Shown: positions 22,672 to 37,704, counted from the first letter of the stretch. The stretch is 64,000 nt of DNA from Lumbricus terrestris (GCA_949752735.1 OX457043.1:2695367-2759366), one strand, 5' to 3'. Notes: a model not told the origin generated them from the letters alone. A program made the numbers and translations.

Positions 22672-23281
22672 TACTAGAGCTGGGGTACCCGGCGTTGCCC
22701 TGGAAATTTAGGATTCGACCCGGTCTGGCCACAACCCCACCACACCACACCCCACCACTCCGACCTCCACCGGTACGCCACCCGTGAAATTTTGACTTTC
22801 GGGGAAAAATCCCTCCCCCAATTTTCGTCACTCCTCCCCCACCCCCACAACACGCCACCACTAACTCCGACCTCCAACGGTACGCCACCCGTGAAATTTT
22901 GTTTTTCGAGGAAAAAATTAGCCCCTCAAATTTCCCCCATCCCTTTCCTACCTCCCCCCCACAACACGCCACCACTAACTCCGAGCTCCATCGCCACCCG
23001 TGAATTTTTGGTTTTTGGGAAATTTTTTACCCTCCACAATCCGCCCCACCCTGGCTCCCTAGCTGGGTCACCCGGCGTTGCCCGGAAAATTTAGAAATCA
23101 ACCCGCTCCTGCCACAGCCCAACCACACCCACAACACCACCCACACCACACTCCGACCTTCACCGGTACGCCACCCGAGAAATTAGGGTTTTCGGGCAAA
23201 TTTTCTCTTCTTAGCCCCCCCTCCACCCCCTCCACCCTCTCATCCCACCGCCTCCCCTCACCCCCTCAGCCCCCCCGCTAA
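22672..23281. repeat. C-rich tandem repeat block (unit 2)
   Basis: Copy of 9241-9850 with single-base length changes in the homopolymer runs. Confidence 0.75.
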
Positions 23282-24113
23282 ACACCTTTAACACATTAAA
23301 CACCTCTAAAACGGTTGTCAACCGCTGCCTTTATACGCACATGCATGGGCCCCGAAAGAAAAGTGCTGTCATAAGCTTGAAAGGGCAAAGACCAACAGGG
23401 AAAATGAGTGTTTTTGGCTCCCCACTCTGGCCCCCATGGCGGCAGAGATTCGCGAACCCCTCCTCTACGCGTCGGATGCCGAGACGGACACAGTAGTGAT
23501 GGTTTGGAGTGAAAAGCTCAACAACTGTGGAAATGCATTCCGGTCAAACAGACGGAATCTTCTCTTAATTTATATAGATTTTGAATGGTGTTCAACACCA
23601 CTCATTCATTATGCAGATTATAAAGCGAACTTTCTAGGTAACTACTCAGGACCGCTAACAACCTAGCCCCAGCTAAAAAAGACGGCTCTAAGGTTGAGAT
23701 AACCCCACCTGAGCAAACCCTTTATATAAGGCGTTGAAACAGTAGGAGCCCGTTTCATTGCCACGAACTCCAAAAACAGAGGTGCTGCCTAATCTTCGTA
23801 CGTATACATACCTCGTGACTTTTCCAGATCCGTTTTACCCAGTCTCACCATCAACTCTCTTTATGTTTGCCAACGGTAATTGTTTGGCTTTCTGTTTTGG
23901 GATCAAACCTGTAGTTGCAAGATTCTCATAACAGGAAGTTCGTAAATATTAGTGACTACGTCGCTATTTCCCCTGCCTGGGTTATAATATTATCTGTCGC
24001 TTCACCGTGGAATAGGCAATGAGTCAAGAGAAATGATATAGCGAGATTGATGCACAGACATGCAGACATACAAAGACTGTGACAGATACAGTATGGTAGA
24101 CATACAGAAAGAG

Positions 24114-24243
24114 TCACATACACAGTGAGAGACAAACAGAGAGGGAGACAGAGACAATGACTGAGACAGAGACAAAGACAAACAGAGACAAACAGCGACG
24201 GAGATAAACATAGAGAGACAGACAGAGAGAGACAGAGTGAGAC

Positions 24244-24308
<65 letters not shown>

Positions 24309-24341
24309 TAGAGAGAGAGATAGGGAGGGAAGGAGGGAGGG
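24114..24341. repeat. GACA/GA microsatellite (unit 2)
   Basis: Copy of 10680-10905; the pure GA run is a few bases longer than in unit 1. Confidence 0.9.
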
Positions 24342-26590
24342 ACGGAGAATGTCAAGAGTTGCCATTAGGGTAGGGTCAGGGACATTGCTGTCCTGGGAAC
24401 AGTATACTCCTGAGATTGGAAGCGCCGTTCAACTGTATGCTCGATGTCTTCAGAGGCACACGGGTCATCCGTAATCGTAATCTCCAAATTTCTAAGGCGC
24501 CACTTAAAAGCCAAGCGCGAGGCACCAGCTTATACACGAGCGCTGCGTTGAGTCAAAAGAGTTGTTAATTGATCGATGATTCGATTTCGTCGTTCAACTC
24601 TTCATTAAATGTGCGAAACATGTTGTTCGTTGGTCTAACCGTGACCCTCTGTCATGGGCCATGAGAGGGTAATGGTCATACCGTCTAATTTAAAACGACA
24701 CTCGCATACTTAATCAGCCTCTCCTATACCTGTCTGTCTGTCTGCCTGTATGTCTGCCTGTGTGTTTGTATGTCTATCTGGCTTCCTATCTGTCATTCTA
24801 CTACGTAATTATGTGTGGTTCGTCTAAATGAAATTTACGTCTCTATTCCAGCTTGTCTATCAATTTTGTCAGGTCAACCTCTCTTTTTGTGATTATGGTC
24901 ATTCTTTCATTCACTCATTCGTTCAAAGCATTTGCATAGCGTCATTAGCGTGTCTTCAAGTCCCGTATGACTTACGTGCTTTGTAGGCTGCAATTGAACG
25001 CCGTGTACTGCAGGCTGTCTGTTCTGTTAGTAGGTAAGTTTGATGTTAATTAAGATTGTTGCATAAAACGTACAACAATAATTTGTACATGTAAAGCATA
25101 GTGCGTTTGCAGGCGTTGCATTAAAGAAAAATATTAAAATATTATTACTAATAATAATATGTTCGTCCGTAAATCAGTCTCTTCGTCTGCATCATTCTGT
25201 GTGACATGCACATTGCACATAACCTTAACTTGGCGTTGGATGGACCTGTAGGAAAGAAAATTAGCGATTGTGGTACATTTCCAATTGTTTCTCATTGTCA
25301 ACTCTTCCATCAGTGGCGTAGCCAGGAATTTATGATGGGGAAGTTGGTTTTTTTAGGCCTATGGCCTGGCCGGATGCCCCTTCTGACAAAATCAGTGCTT
25401 GCAGTACATTTCCAATTCTTTTCCCTATGTCTCGAACAACTCTTAATTAATTAATTGACGACTTCTATCATTGGCACATCCACAGTTAAAAGGTGTGATT
25501 TAAGCGACTTATGCAGAAGCCTGCTAGTATAGCCTCAACGTCAATCGCAGAGCAAATGGAAGGTCATTATTAGATGGCAGGGTCCACGATTGATCAGGTT
25601 CGGCGATGTGTGGTAAAAGTGCAAGATCGCGGAAACAAAGCTCCCCGCCCTTCGTTGCCGAGGAGCGAAGAACTAGACGGGCTGTAATGTCAGAGACAGG
25701 TCAACAAAGATTAGACAGGCATGAAAGCATCGCCAGACAAACGCAGAAACACGGTCGGAGATGCGCAGAGAAACAGGAATGTCTAGTGAAGGAAGTCACG
25801 AATTGTAGACAGACGAGACGGGGCATATTTAGAAGTGCGGCCAACTAGGCGGTCAGTTGAACGATCAACTCGATGGTAATGGCGTCCAATTAGCTCAAGT
25901 GATCGACGTATGAGTTTCTTCTGCCTTGGTCGTTGCGCTTTTTCCATCTCATTCACGGCTTCTTCTGCATAGGCTGCTACCCATTCTTTTTAGTCTGCAC
26001 CCGCTGCTTTTTCATGTGCTAGTCCTACTGCGGTTTCATCCACCTCCAACGCCTTTCAATCTACATCCGCGACGGATTCTTCTAAGGAATTCCGACTCAA
26101 GAAAGTGTGCTATAAGATCGTTAGGAAGAAGGTGAAGATGTTCTGATCGCACTAAAAGGATATAGCGTAGGGAAGTCGTGACTAAAAGCAACTGGAATCA
26201 GGGAAGCTCAGCTTATGAAATACCCGTACTTATGCGATATGAGGGATTCGCGGGAACCTCTAAACGGTTGTGGATTTAGGCCAATGTTAACCTCTGTCGT
26301 AATTTTTGAAAGAATGCGACGGCAAATAATGCAAATAACTATATTCAACTTCTCCTTAGTAGGACCCACGGATGCAATCATGGGTGCATCGATAATCAGC
26401 ATAATCGTAATCGTAATCACCAAAGCGCTAGGCCTACTCGAAAGGCAAGCGCGGGGCACCAGCTTATTCACGAGCGCACATGTGACTTAGCATAAAAGAC
26501 CAAGAGAATAATTATCTCGAAGAAGGAATTAAAGATAAAAGGTCAAACAGCAATCAGCAAACTTCATTTAAATACAATGATACTTATAAA

Positions 26591-28359
26591 CCCTATGACG
26601 CACACCTTCCGCGCCAACGCATATAGCACACCTTGGGTCCAATTGACCCCACCGATAACATGGGTTGAAATTATATCAATTAAATAGAACTTGGGAATGA
26701 ATGACTGAAATTTATGTTGTATATAGCACATGCACTCATGAAACATGTTTGTGTCAATATATATAGACCTAAGATTAACCTTAGGGCTACCAAAGGTGGT
26801 GCTATCCATAAATGTTTAAATTTTTCCAAAATCAAACTTGTTTCATATGGAATTTTTTGACATTTTAAGTTATTTTAGGGGGTTCATTTACACACATTTT
26901 GAGGTGAGATTTGTGATGATACCCATTACCGTTCAAAAGTTATACCCGATATACCCAGGGCACCAAGAGGGGTGTGGAAACTACCCACTTAGATTATCGA
27001 CTATATTATCTTATCCCTCATTTATAATAAAAAGAAAAACATTATAGCATTTTGTAGAGGGAATGTTGCGCCACATTGTCATACTAAATAATTTGTCTTT
27101 TCATTCCCGAAGATTTGAAGTTTGCTCTATCATTTTCACCAGTGGCGTAGCCAGAAAAAATTACAGGTTGCCATATTATGTTTGTATGTATGTATGTATG
27201 TATGTATGTATGTATGTATGTATGTATGTATGTATGTATGTGTGTATGTATGTATGTATGTATGTACGCATGTCTGTATGTATGTAATTGTAATTGTAAT
27301 TGTAATTGTAATTGAACACTTGTATAACGCCGCTCACAGATTCAGTAGCGCTCCCGATCCAAAGTTAGCACTGTCGCTACGAATAGTATAGTTTTCAGGC
27401 TCTTCCTAAACAAAGGGAGAGAGAGGCTGAGAAGCTCAAGACGTAGTTTATGTGGAAGACGGTTCCAGCAGGAGGGGTCAACATAGGCAAAGCTCCTGGA
27501 CTGGGCAGTAGCCCCACGCATGCGAGGAACAACAAGGAGGCCATTGGCTGCCGAACGAAGGGCAGAGCGACCGGGGAGAGAGGAGACCTGAATACAGAAA
27601 GAACGGAGGTAGGAGGGAGCAACCCCAAGAAGAGAATTGCGCATAACTGTCAAAATTTTGAACTCAATGCGTTGTGGTACAGGAAGCCAATGAAGAGTGT
27701 CCCGAATAAAGACTGAAGACCAGCAATTAGGCGAGCATGTATGTATGTATGTATGTATGTATGTATGTATGTATGTATGTATGTATGTATGTATGTATGT
27801 ATGTATGTATGTATGTATGTAGGTATGTAAGTATGTATGTATGTATGTATGTATGTATGTATGTATGTATGTATGTATGTATGTATGTATGTATGTATGT
27901 GTGTATGTATGTATGTATGTATGTATGTATGTATGTATGTATGTATGTATGTATGTATGTATGTATGTATGTATGTATGTATGTATGTATGTATGTATGT
28001 ATGTATATACATACATGCATACAATGGTTGGGGCAGTGGTGAGGTAATGGTAGGGGTTATGGGCCGAGGGGTTTCCAGTTCCCATTATGCTATTGTCGAT
28101 GCACCATGGACCTATCAATGCTGAAGCCTGGGGTCCGTTGGACCCCAGGTATGCTAAATATGCCCTATGTGTCTTTCTAATTTTTTTTCCAAATTAACCA
28201 GTGGTGCTACAGTCTTCCAATGTCTTTTTACATGTAGGGGGGATGAATATTTGAGGAGTTCGAATTATTTCAGATTTTTAGTATTTATATCAATAAAGAT
28301 ATTCAAGGTTTTGCACCTCTGTGGTGGGGTCCAATGGACCCCAGGTGTGCGTCATAGGG
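26591..28359. mobile_element. piggyBac-like non-autonomous element (unit 2)
   Basis: Copy of 13155-14905 with the same CCCTATGACGCACACC ends and right-hand TTAA (28360-28363). It contains the L2-like fragment (27287-27736, minus) and GTAT runs (27181-27285 and 27738-28005). Confidence 0.7.
27287..27736 (-). pseudogene. L2/CR1-like reverse transcriptase 3' fragment (unit 2)
   Basis: Same fragment as 13853-14302 with the HWLPV..RIEFKI and CWNRLPHKLR motifs. It is absent from the unit 3 copy of the piggyBac-like element. Confidence 0.8.
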
Positions 28360-29212
28360 TTAATATCACAAGCGATCGATCAACCTGATCGTCTTCAATA
28401 TATCTGTGGCTAATTCAGGTATCACACATGCGACTAAGCGGTTTTTGCACAAACTTGAGCATTATTATTATCATGACCCTAAGTTGTCGCAACTCATCCC
28501 TACAAATTATTACTTTAGCTTCTCAACCTTTTGATCATCGATTCTGTAGGCCTTTGATATCAGTCGCACTCTTGTTTTGTGAAGAAGCTGTATTGAGAGG
28601 CGCTATTTAAATTTGCAGCTGCAATAGAAAACAATTCCAAATGCCAGTCCTGAGTAATTCAGGACAGACAAGTGGAATTATTTTCTAGTGCAGCTGTTCA
28701 ACACTGAGCTTCGTTATGAAAGAAAAGCGTCATCTATGTCCACGTTTGCATTGGACGTTAACTCCCTTGGGGACCGAAAAAGCAAGACTTAATTCGGTCT
28801 TGCTGTTTTAATCTGTGAATGTTATGCGTTTGAGAATAAAATATACAAATTGAATGATCCAAGCTTTTAATTTATCCGAAACGTTTCCAACGCAAACATT
28901 AAAATTTTCTTCTGCGGAGAGCAACAAGCGAGAAAGCAGATAATTACAGACGATATTGTTGACTTTGCGAACAAAGTAAAATATGAAGGTATAGTTATAA
29001 GTCTCTTATTTCTCTTGGATAGAATATTGAAGAGAATTGCCAAGCTACTATTCCTACTAGAGGTATTGCAAAATGCACAAGTTATTATTTTTCAAGACAA
29101 GATCTATTAAGCGCGGTGTCATCGATAATTTTGTCTATCAAGCAATAATTTTCTGAGGATTATTTTCCCGGTCGGATTTTCCGCAGGTCTACGCCTCTGC
29201 GTTTCCTCCGCT

Positions 29213-30411
29213 TTACCAATCTCCGATCCCAACTTCCTTCTGCTGCACCCTTGCTTGTGCCACCGGTTCGTCTACGTCAGGTGCTGTCTGAATGAAGGAC
29301 TCCTGGTGTTCTGCATCTTGTTTCCTGTCCGCGTTTAACAGCGGAGTGAAGGCTGCAAGCAGAAATTAAGGAAAGCAAGCACAAATTAAAAAAGCTTTGA
29401 GGCGTAGCCTATTTCGGATTAAACAGGGCATTAAAATGTGCTAATTAGGATCAGCATTTCGCAAAGCGATACCGTCTGTCGAAATTTCAATGAAGAAATG
29501 TGACATCGTCGTGAATCTGTCCATCCCAGATTCTTGGCTGCATTTTAAGAACGTTTGTAGCCTAAGTGCGTTTGAAGTTACTGTGCCATACGCAACGCTC
29601 TACTTTCTCAATGACACAACGCGTACAAAACGCCGGCTTACAGTTTTGCTCTAGAACGATTAAAGCTGTCTTTAGAACTTGGAGCTTGTGATTATGATTC
29701 CAGGTAATTCCTATTAAATAGGGTCTCTTCGCATCCTCCTAGTAATCAGGTAACATTATGTGTAACAAAGTTGTCACTTATTATTGTCGAGAGACGCGCT
29801 AAGGATCTTCGCATGGCGACGGACTAAAGGAGGACTGAACCCTGCTCTTTTACCCGCCGGAGTCAGCAGATGTAGGCTACCTGGAGTTCTCTTGTGTTCG
29901 CTGTGGAAGCTAAGAAGACAGGGAGTGCCATTGCAGAGCAAAAAGGGATTCCATGGCCGCAGTTCTTGGAACACTTTACGTCATTTCTCGCTCCACTGTA
30001 ACCCATCCCGAATTGTAATTATTTTCATTTTTGACCCGAGTTAAATGTGAATTTTCTTTAAATTTTCGGACCTAATTATTATTATAACTACCTGCGTCAG
30101 TGTAGTCATGATCATGATCATGATTACACATCAATTGTGCTCATTTCAAAACTCATGCTACCACCACCACCACCACTACAACGACTATTGCCACTACTAC
30201 TGCCATCATCATCATCACCATCGACGTCGTCGTCGTCGCGGTCGTCGTGATTATCATCATCATCATTATCATCAACATCATAAGCATCATTATAATAGTC
30301 ATATGTATTTTCTCATAAATTTAATATAACGTCGTTACTACTTAAGGCGACTGAGCCTATACCTGCAAGCATGACCAGCATGCCAAACAGAATGTAGATC
30401 TTCGGTGACAT
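29213..30411 (-). CDS. Gene C: small secreted peptide precursor, two exons
   Basis: Exon 1 is 30363-30411 and exon 2 is 29213-29352, with the same splice sites as gene B. The predicted 62-residue protein is identical to B; the single coding difference (CAT to CAC at the His of DAEHQ) is silent. The intron carries the same TAGCCTA and TAGGCTA insertions as B (29405-29411 and 29873-29879 for two of them). It is either a very young duplicate or an assembly duplicate of B. Confidence 0.6.
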
Positions 30412-30567
30412 CTTGCAGACGTTCCTGGAAAGCAGCTGAACGAGTTTCAGGCGATGTAGTCAAGAGTCGACGACAACGAACCAAAACGTAGTGGATGACG
30501 ATGCACAATTTACTCGTTATTTAAAGCTAATTGGAGAGTCATCATCAACCAATGGGAGGTGACTTGA
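30412..30567 (-). promoter_or_regulatory. Gene C promoter and 5' leader
   Basis: Same TTTAAATAACGAG and CCAAT-type words as gene B, displaced by one unit length. Confidence 0.45.
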
Positions 30568-31113
30568 AATGACCGAAACATCTGTCAACCGACGTTCACG
30601 TGCGATTTACTCTCAAAATAATCGAAACTTTACTAGCATGTCACTGAAATCTGTTGAACAAATTTTCATGGGCAATCAGCTCTTATCGTCTTATTCTAGC
30701 GATCGATGCAGCTTTGCCCCTGGATTTGAGATGCCGCAATACCACATTGAAGCGATGGATTTCTTTCCATTCAGTTGTAGGCTATCACAACTTATTCGCT
30801 CAAACTTAACGCTTATTCTCTTTAAATTATCGTGTCTGTTGTGATTCGAACGATTTTGAAGCACTGAAATGGTGGTCACACGTAGATGTTTAACATTTTG
30901 GTGTTTTGGCAGCTGTTATTTCAATGTCAAATAATGAATTCGAACCAGTGAAGATAATCAGATAATAGCAGGCTAAGGCAACACTTCAGTCAGCGGTTTT
31001 CAACAGTAAGGTGCTTGGCATTTAGCTGTTGGACAACGCTTTATAAATTTGAAATATACGGCCGAAAATTAAAGTAGACTGACAGACCATTTCCTGCCGG
31101 TCTCACCCATGGT

Positions 31114-31915
31114 CATAGGCGTAACGTTCTATTGTGACGGTGGTGTCCAGTCACCACCACTTTTAAAAGTGGTGGTGACAGTCACCACCACTTTTTGATC
31201 CGGCAAGGAAATATTTTTGAGAAACATGAAAGCACAGATTTTTAACGTTGCAACAAATAACGACATCATCATTATTTTTTCTTTCACAACATATGATTAG
31301 ACTCACATACTATATAGGCCTATAGTGCATGCAACATATTTTTTTAAGGTTTATTATTATGATTTTTGAAACAAATGGTGTTTAAATGTGAGCCAACAAT
31401 TTTCAGCGCAGGCCTATAGCCTAGAGCTCAAAATAGGGGAGAGCTGAATAATATGAGCCCACGATTAATTTCTGGTCGAGCTTCAAACTTTTTGATTCCT
31501 TTCAGCACGTCATATCTGTGTGAACTGGTTTCAAAACTCTTCTTCCTATCAAAGACAAATATGGCTTAAAATTTGCGTTTGAATTTGACAAATATTAAAC
31601 CAGATATTTTATATCTGCGCGAGTAAAAATAAGCCCACAACACCACAACGCTATAGGTTAGCTCTTTCTTACAGAGGTTATAAACCAATTTAATTTTGCC
31701 TTTTTTTTACCATGATTACATGATTAAAACTATACATATACTTTAAATTTTGCTCATTAATACGACTCTAAATTAATACACGGGGGAGGGACAATAAAAA
31801 TGAAGCTTGAGAGCCGCTGGGGTATTGTAACAGGAAACCGAGGAAATAATTGAACTGAGAAGTTGTGTGCCAAGGAATAGTCACCACAACTTTTACGGGG
31901 AAAGTTACGCCCATG
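31114..31915. mobile_element. hAT-like MITE (unit 2/3 junction)
   Basis: Copy of 17657-18458 with the same CCCATGGT duplications, including the 30-base palindrome at 31150-31179. It was copied by the segmental duplication rather than inserted independently. Confidence 0.85.
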
Positions 31916-31972
31916 CCCATGGTCGTTTATGGCATTAGGCTTCAATAGCATCGAATGCTGCAGGATGCTTAG

Positions 31973-34154
31973 TATACCCCGCAGTCGATCGAGTCGTGGG
32001 CTACGATCGACTTGGCTGGCGCGACGATCGACTCGATCGACTTTGTCGACTCGCCGACCTCTCGACGACTCGATCGACTTGGCTCGGCCGACGATCGACT
32101 CGATCGACTTCGTCGACTCGCCGACCTCTCGACGACTTGATCGACTTGGCTCGGCCGACGATCGACTCGATCGACTTCGTCGACTTGGCCTAGTTTTGTC
32201 TCTTGCTCACCATCTGCAGATATAGGATCTTAAAATGAAATTATACGAGGGATCTGTGTCATAAATCTGTGTGACGTAACAATAAGCCTAATTTCGTATT
32301 CTCAGTGAATTTATAGATTTGAACTGTAATCGTAGTGACGTCACAATAAGCCTCGTTTTAAATTATGTAAATGAATCTCAATAATTATTACGGCAGATCT
32401 GTGTAATAATCGAAGTTAGTCACAATAGGCCTAGTTTATACTCTCAAAATGTACTTCTATAATAACAAATCATTATCATAATCGAAGTTAGCCACAATAG
32501 GCCTATTTCATTCTCAAAATGAACTTCTTTAATAGTAGGTCTGTATCATGATCGAAGTGACGTCACAATGGGTCTAGTTTTATATTCTCAAACTGAACGT
32601 TTAATAATAGATTTGTATCATAATCAGAGCGATGTTGCATTTAAATAGTCCCAGTTTTGAATTATGAAGATGAAATAATATGACAGCAGATCTGCATCAT
32701 AATCGAAATCACGCCGCAATAGACCTCATTTTGTTTTCTGAGTGAACTTATTTAATAGTAGAATTGTATTATAATAGAAGTGACGTCATAAAGAGCCCGT
32801 TTTATATTCGCAAAAATGAACATAATATACTGGTAGATCTCTATAATAGTCGAAATGACGTCACTATATACTTTGTTTATAATCTCAATATGCACTTTTA
32901 TAATAGTACATGTACATTTGTCTCATAATCGAAGTGACGTCACAGTAGACCTTGTTTATATTCTCAAAACGCACTTCCATAATAGGCCTAGTACATTTGT
33001 ATCATAATCGATGTGACGTCACAATAGGCGCTGTTCTTTTAATTCTCGATGTGAACTTATAATATAATAGTAAAATTGTATCATAATCAGAGTGACGTTA
33101 CAATAGGCATAGGCATAGTTCTGTATTCTCAACATTAATGAAATAATATGACAGCAGATCTGTGTCCTGATCGAAGTGACGTCACAATAGGCCTAATTTC
33201 GTTTTCTCAGTGAACTTATTTAATTGTAGAATTGTATCATAAATCGAAGTGACGTCATAAAAGGTCGTTTTATATTCTCAAAATTAACATCTACATGACT
33301 TGCATAGGCCTACAGGCATATAATAGTAGATCTGTATCATGCTCATTCAGGAGCGGATCCAAGGAAGGGGGCAATCCGGCTTTGCCTCGCCCCATTAAGA
33401 GATTCGCATATGACGTGGTCCCTCCCTGAGGCTCCCTCCATCAGGTTTCAAGAAGCTGTATATAAACGCAACGGGAATAGAAAAGTGAGAGAGAAAATAG
33501 ACCTAGCACATGACTAAAAAGTCATCAAGATTTTAAATAACAGGAGTCGCCGCGGGTTTTTAGAAGTTTTTTGGGCGAAAGACCAAAAAAAGATTCTTTC
33601 GGCGGAAGACCAATGAAAATTATTTTCGGCCAAAGACCAAATATTTTGTCCACCCCCTTCCAAAATTTCTGTATCCGCCCCTGTATTCGTTCATCTCAAA
33701 TCGAAAACGTACGTCTATAGTCAACTTTCACAGTTCCACTAACACGAAATCGCCAGCTGCCAAAAGGTTCGTTAGCTGAACTTGTGTGCAAAAACCGAAT
33801 TACGTCATTATAATTATCATGTAGGTCACTTTGAGACTTCAAGAAATAGTAGGTCTAAGTAAAATATTTCTAAGTCGAATCGAGTAGATGAAACAACGAT
33901 CGACTCGACTTAGCAAGACTCACGATAGACTCGACTTGCAAGTCGACGATTTTTCGATCGACTCGACTTGGCAAGATTCACGATCGACTCGACTTGCAAG
34001 TCGATCGAGTTGACGATTTTTCGATCGACTCGACTTGGCAAGACTCACGATCGACTCGACTTGCAAGTCGATCGAGTCGCCGATTTTTCGATCGACTCGA
34101 CTTGGCCGAGTTATGATCGACTCGATCGATCGACTCGATCGACTGCGGGGTATA
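31973..34154. mobile_element. 2.2-kb DNA transposon (unit 2/3 junction)
   Basis: Copy of 18516-20697, including the TGACGTCA array (about 32227-33327), the GATCGACTCGA subterminal blocks and flanking ATGCTTAG. Confidence 0.85.
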
Positions 34155-35300
34155 ATGCTTAGTCTGTTAAAGATGTATGCGAATCGCCTTGTTTCCGATC
34201 CCACATCTTCAGCATTATTGTAGATCTACCATAATAATTTACTAGTTTTCCTGACACATCATAGGACTCAACATGCTCGACCACCGTGTTGACGCAAATT
34301 TTAACGGGGCCCTGATGGTCAACCCCGTTTTCCAATGACTCGATCGGTCTGTGAATGGTTAATGCTATTGCATCCAGAGGCGGGTACAGAAATTTTCGAA
34401 GGGGTAATAAAATTTAGGACCTTGACTCTGAAAAAATTGCGTTGGACTTAAGCTAAAAAATCTGATGACCTCTTTTATGTCTTGGAAATATACCAAAGTA
34501 CCCTGCAAAAACAGCTGATGAACGTTTTCAGCCATTTATCAACCGAATCTCTTGAACATGTACCATTTTTTAAAACCAAGGCTAAAACAATTATTGATCA
34601 CTTGTTTTTTCATATCCTACTTTCACCTTTTTCCGCTGCATTGGTTTCAAGCTTGTTCAAACCTGATGGGGGGCCCACGTCCCGTGCACATTTCTCATGG
34701 GGCCATGGCCGAATAAGCCTCAAGATCCGCTTCTGATTGCAGTCGCTGATTTGGGGAGACTGAGGCACTTCATAACCTCTTCAAGTTACTGCGCATCATA
34801 TGAGGAGGAGACCGAGATCTCCTACCGAGGTACTTTCATGAGTGAAGCAAAGAGAAGCCCTAAAAGGCATTGAGAGCAAGAGTCCAAGCCATGAAAGTGG
34901 TCCATGGCAGCCCTGAACGTGGTATCCAGAGGAGATTTCTCCAATAGTAACCTAATGTCAGTAACACGGACCAAGCAGATAGCATTGTCATTGTGGTTAA
35001 TCTGCTATCATCAAAACCACAACGCACATCGTCCTTATTTTTAAGAATTAAATCCTCCAATGTTTTAACAATTACGGTCATTTATCTGGCTCAAATGATC
35101 ATTTGTTACTGATACGTCAGGTTCCAGCAATCATTCAATATACACCATGCACCCTCGTCCCTTTGTTTGAGATTCAAAAATCCTAATTCCTGGATTGCAC
35201 TGATTGAACTAAACAAACGATATTCTGTATGAGTATTTCATCAGACACAAAATGCGTTGCACATATTAATCTTTGTGGACATTGACTTCACGGGGAGCCG

Positions 35301-35450
35301 TTACCTCAGTTTGTGGTCTCCAACAGAAGTAACATCTTGGCGGATGACTAAGACAATTTTACGTCGTCCTTGATGTCCATAAAGTAACATATGTTGAGGT
35401 TGTTCACGTCTCAGTCTATGCTTCATTGAGCAGAGAAACCAATTCACCAT
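35301..35450 (-). CDS. Candidate 49-aa basic small ORF (unit 3)
   Basis: Same ORF as at 8412-8561; no independent evidence because the units are near identical here. Confidence 0.28.
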   Translation of the reverse strand: MVNWFLCSMKHRLRREQPQHMLLYGHQGRRKIVLVIRQDVTSVGDHKLR

Positions 35451-36120
35451 ATTAATATCGATCTGTGGACCATATTGCGTCTACAGAGATGAATCATAAT
35501 CGATTGTAATATCAAAATGTCTAGAGCACAAGCTTATTCACGAGCGTTTAATATAATAATCGTTCATTTATCCACATGACTTGAATTTTCCTGATCATCA
35601 TCAACAAATTCTTCAGTGTTTCTCTCCGTCAGGTGTGTAGTGTGAACCGACGATGAAGATTCTCCCAGATGAACCCAATCTTCGACTCTGCGATACCTCG
35701 ACACAACAATATTATTTATACAATGATATAAACAGATGCCCTTGCTGTTAATCTTTTGTTGTCGATTTTTTCCACACGGCCAATGTCAAGTCGGTCTTCT
35801 CTTTCTGATCTTATCTAACAGTGTTTCACTCTGTTGAAATTCATTCCATGTTACTTCGTCACGAAGCCTGTCTCGTCTACAAGCTTCCTCGTAGGCCTAT
35901 ACTTCTTTTCCAGCTCAATTCCTCCGCTAGAAGCCTCTTTCCGTCATCCCTCCATGTCACCAACACTAACATCCATACATCAGTGCTTGAGTCTCAGTCG
36001 AATGTTCTACACAGTTTTATTTTTATCTTGTTCGTCCTCCACATCCTATACTGTAGTAGGCTTATACTGTAGTAGGCTATTCATCTTCTAAACATTGCGG
36101 ATGCTAGATCCGTTCTGCTT

Positions 36121-36738
36121 TTTATATAATACTAGAGCTGGGGTACCCGGCGTTGCCCGGGAAATTTAGGATTCGACCCGGTCTGGCCACAACCCCACCA
36201 CACCACACCCCACCACTCCGACCTCCACCGGTACGCCACCCGTGAAATTTTGACTTTCGGGGAAAAATCCCTCCCCCAATTTTCGTCACTCCTCCCCCAC
36301 CCCACAACACGCCACCACTAACTCCGACCTCCAACGGTACGCCACCCGTGAAATTTTGTTTTTCGAGGAAAAAATTAGCCCCTCAAATTTCCCCCATCCC
36401 TTTCCTACCTCCCCCCCCACAACACGCCACCACTAACTCCGAGCTCCATCGCCACCCGTGAATTTTTGGTTTTTGGGAAATTTTTTACCCTCCACAATCC
36501 GCCCCACCCTGGCTCCCTAGCTGGGTCACCCGGCGTTGCCCGGAAAATTTAGAAATCAACCCGCTCCTGCCACAGCCCAACCACACCCACAACACCACCC
36601 ACACCACACTCCGACCTTCACCGGTACGCCACCCGAGAAATTAGGGTTTTCGGGCAAATTTTCTCTTCTTAGACCCCCCTCCACCCCCTCCACCCTCTCA
36701 TCCCACCGCCTCCCCTCACCCCCTCAGCCCCCCCGCTA
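36121..36738. repeat. C-rich tandem repeat block (unit 3)
   Basis: Copy of 9241-9850; here the first motif reads CCCGGCGTTGCCCGGG in full. Confidence 0.75.
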
Positions 36739-37572
36739 AACACCTTTAACACATTAAACACCTCTAAAACGGTTGTCAACCGCTGCCTTTATACGCACAT
36801 GCATGGGCCCCGAAAGAAAAGTGCTGTCATAAGCTTGAAAGGGCAAAGACCAACAGGGAAAATGAGTGTTTTTGGCTCCCCACTCTGGCCCCCATGGCGG
36901 CAGAGATTCGCGAACCCCTCCTCTACGCGTCGGATGCCGGGACGGACACAGTAGTGATGGTTTGGAGTGAAAAGCTCAACAACTGTGGAAATGCATTCCG
37001 GTCAAACAGACGGAATCTTCTCTTAATTTATATAGATTTTGAATGGTGTTCAACACCACTCATTCATTATGCAGATTATAAAGCGAACTTTCTAGGTAAC
37101 TACTCAGGACCGCTAACAACCTAGCCCCAGCTAAAAAAAAGACGGCTCTAAGGTTGAGATAACCCCACCTGAGCAAACCCTTTATATAAGGCGTTGAAAC
37201 AGTAGGAGCCCGTTTCATTGCCACGAACTCCAAAAACAGAGGTGCTGCCTAATCTTCGTACGTATACATACCTCGTGACTTTTCCAGATCCGTTTTACCC
37301 AGTCTCACCATCAACTCTCTTTATGTTTGCCAACGGTAATTGTTTGGCTTTCTGTTTTGGGATCAAACCTGTAGTTGCAAGATTCTCATAACAGGAAGTT
37401 CGTAAATATTAGTGACTACGTCGCTATTTCCCCTGCCTGGGTTATAATATTATCTGTCGCTTCACCGTGGAATAGGCAATGAGTCAAGAGAAATGATATA
37501 GCGAGATTGATGCACAGACATGCAGACATGCAAAGACTGTGACAGATACAGTATGGTAGACATACAGAAAGA

Positions 37573-37704
37573 GTCACATACACAGTGAGAGACAAACAGA
37601 GAGGGAGACAGAGACAATGACTGAGACAGAGACAAAGACAAACAGAGACAAACAGCGACGGAGATAAACATAGAGAGACAGAGACAGACAGAGAGAGACA
37701 GAGT

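Larger units (their letters stand above)
20698..34154. repeat. Tandem segmental duplication, unit 2
   Basis: Near-identical copy of unit 1 with a period of about 13.44 kb; it ends with the same pair of transposons as unit 1. Small differences (for example a 4-base deletion near 20888 and altered GA and GTAT run lengths) show it is a distinct copy in this assembly. Confidence 0.9.
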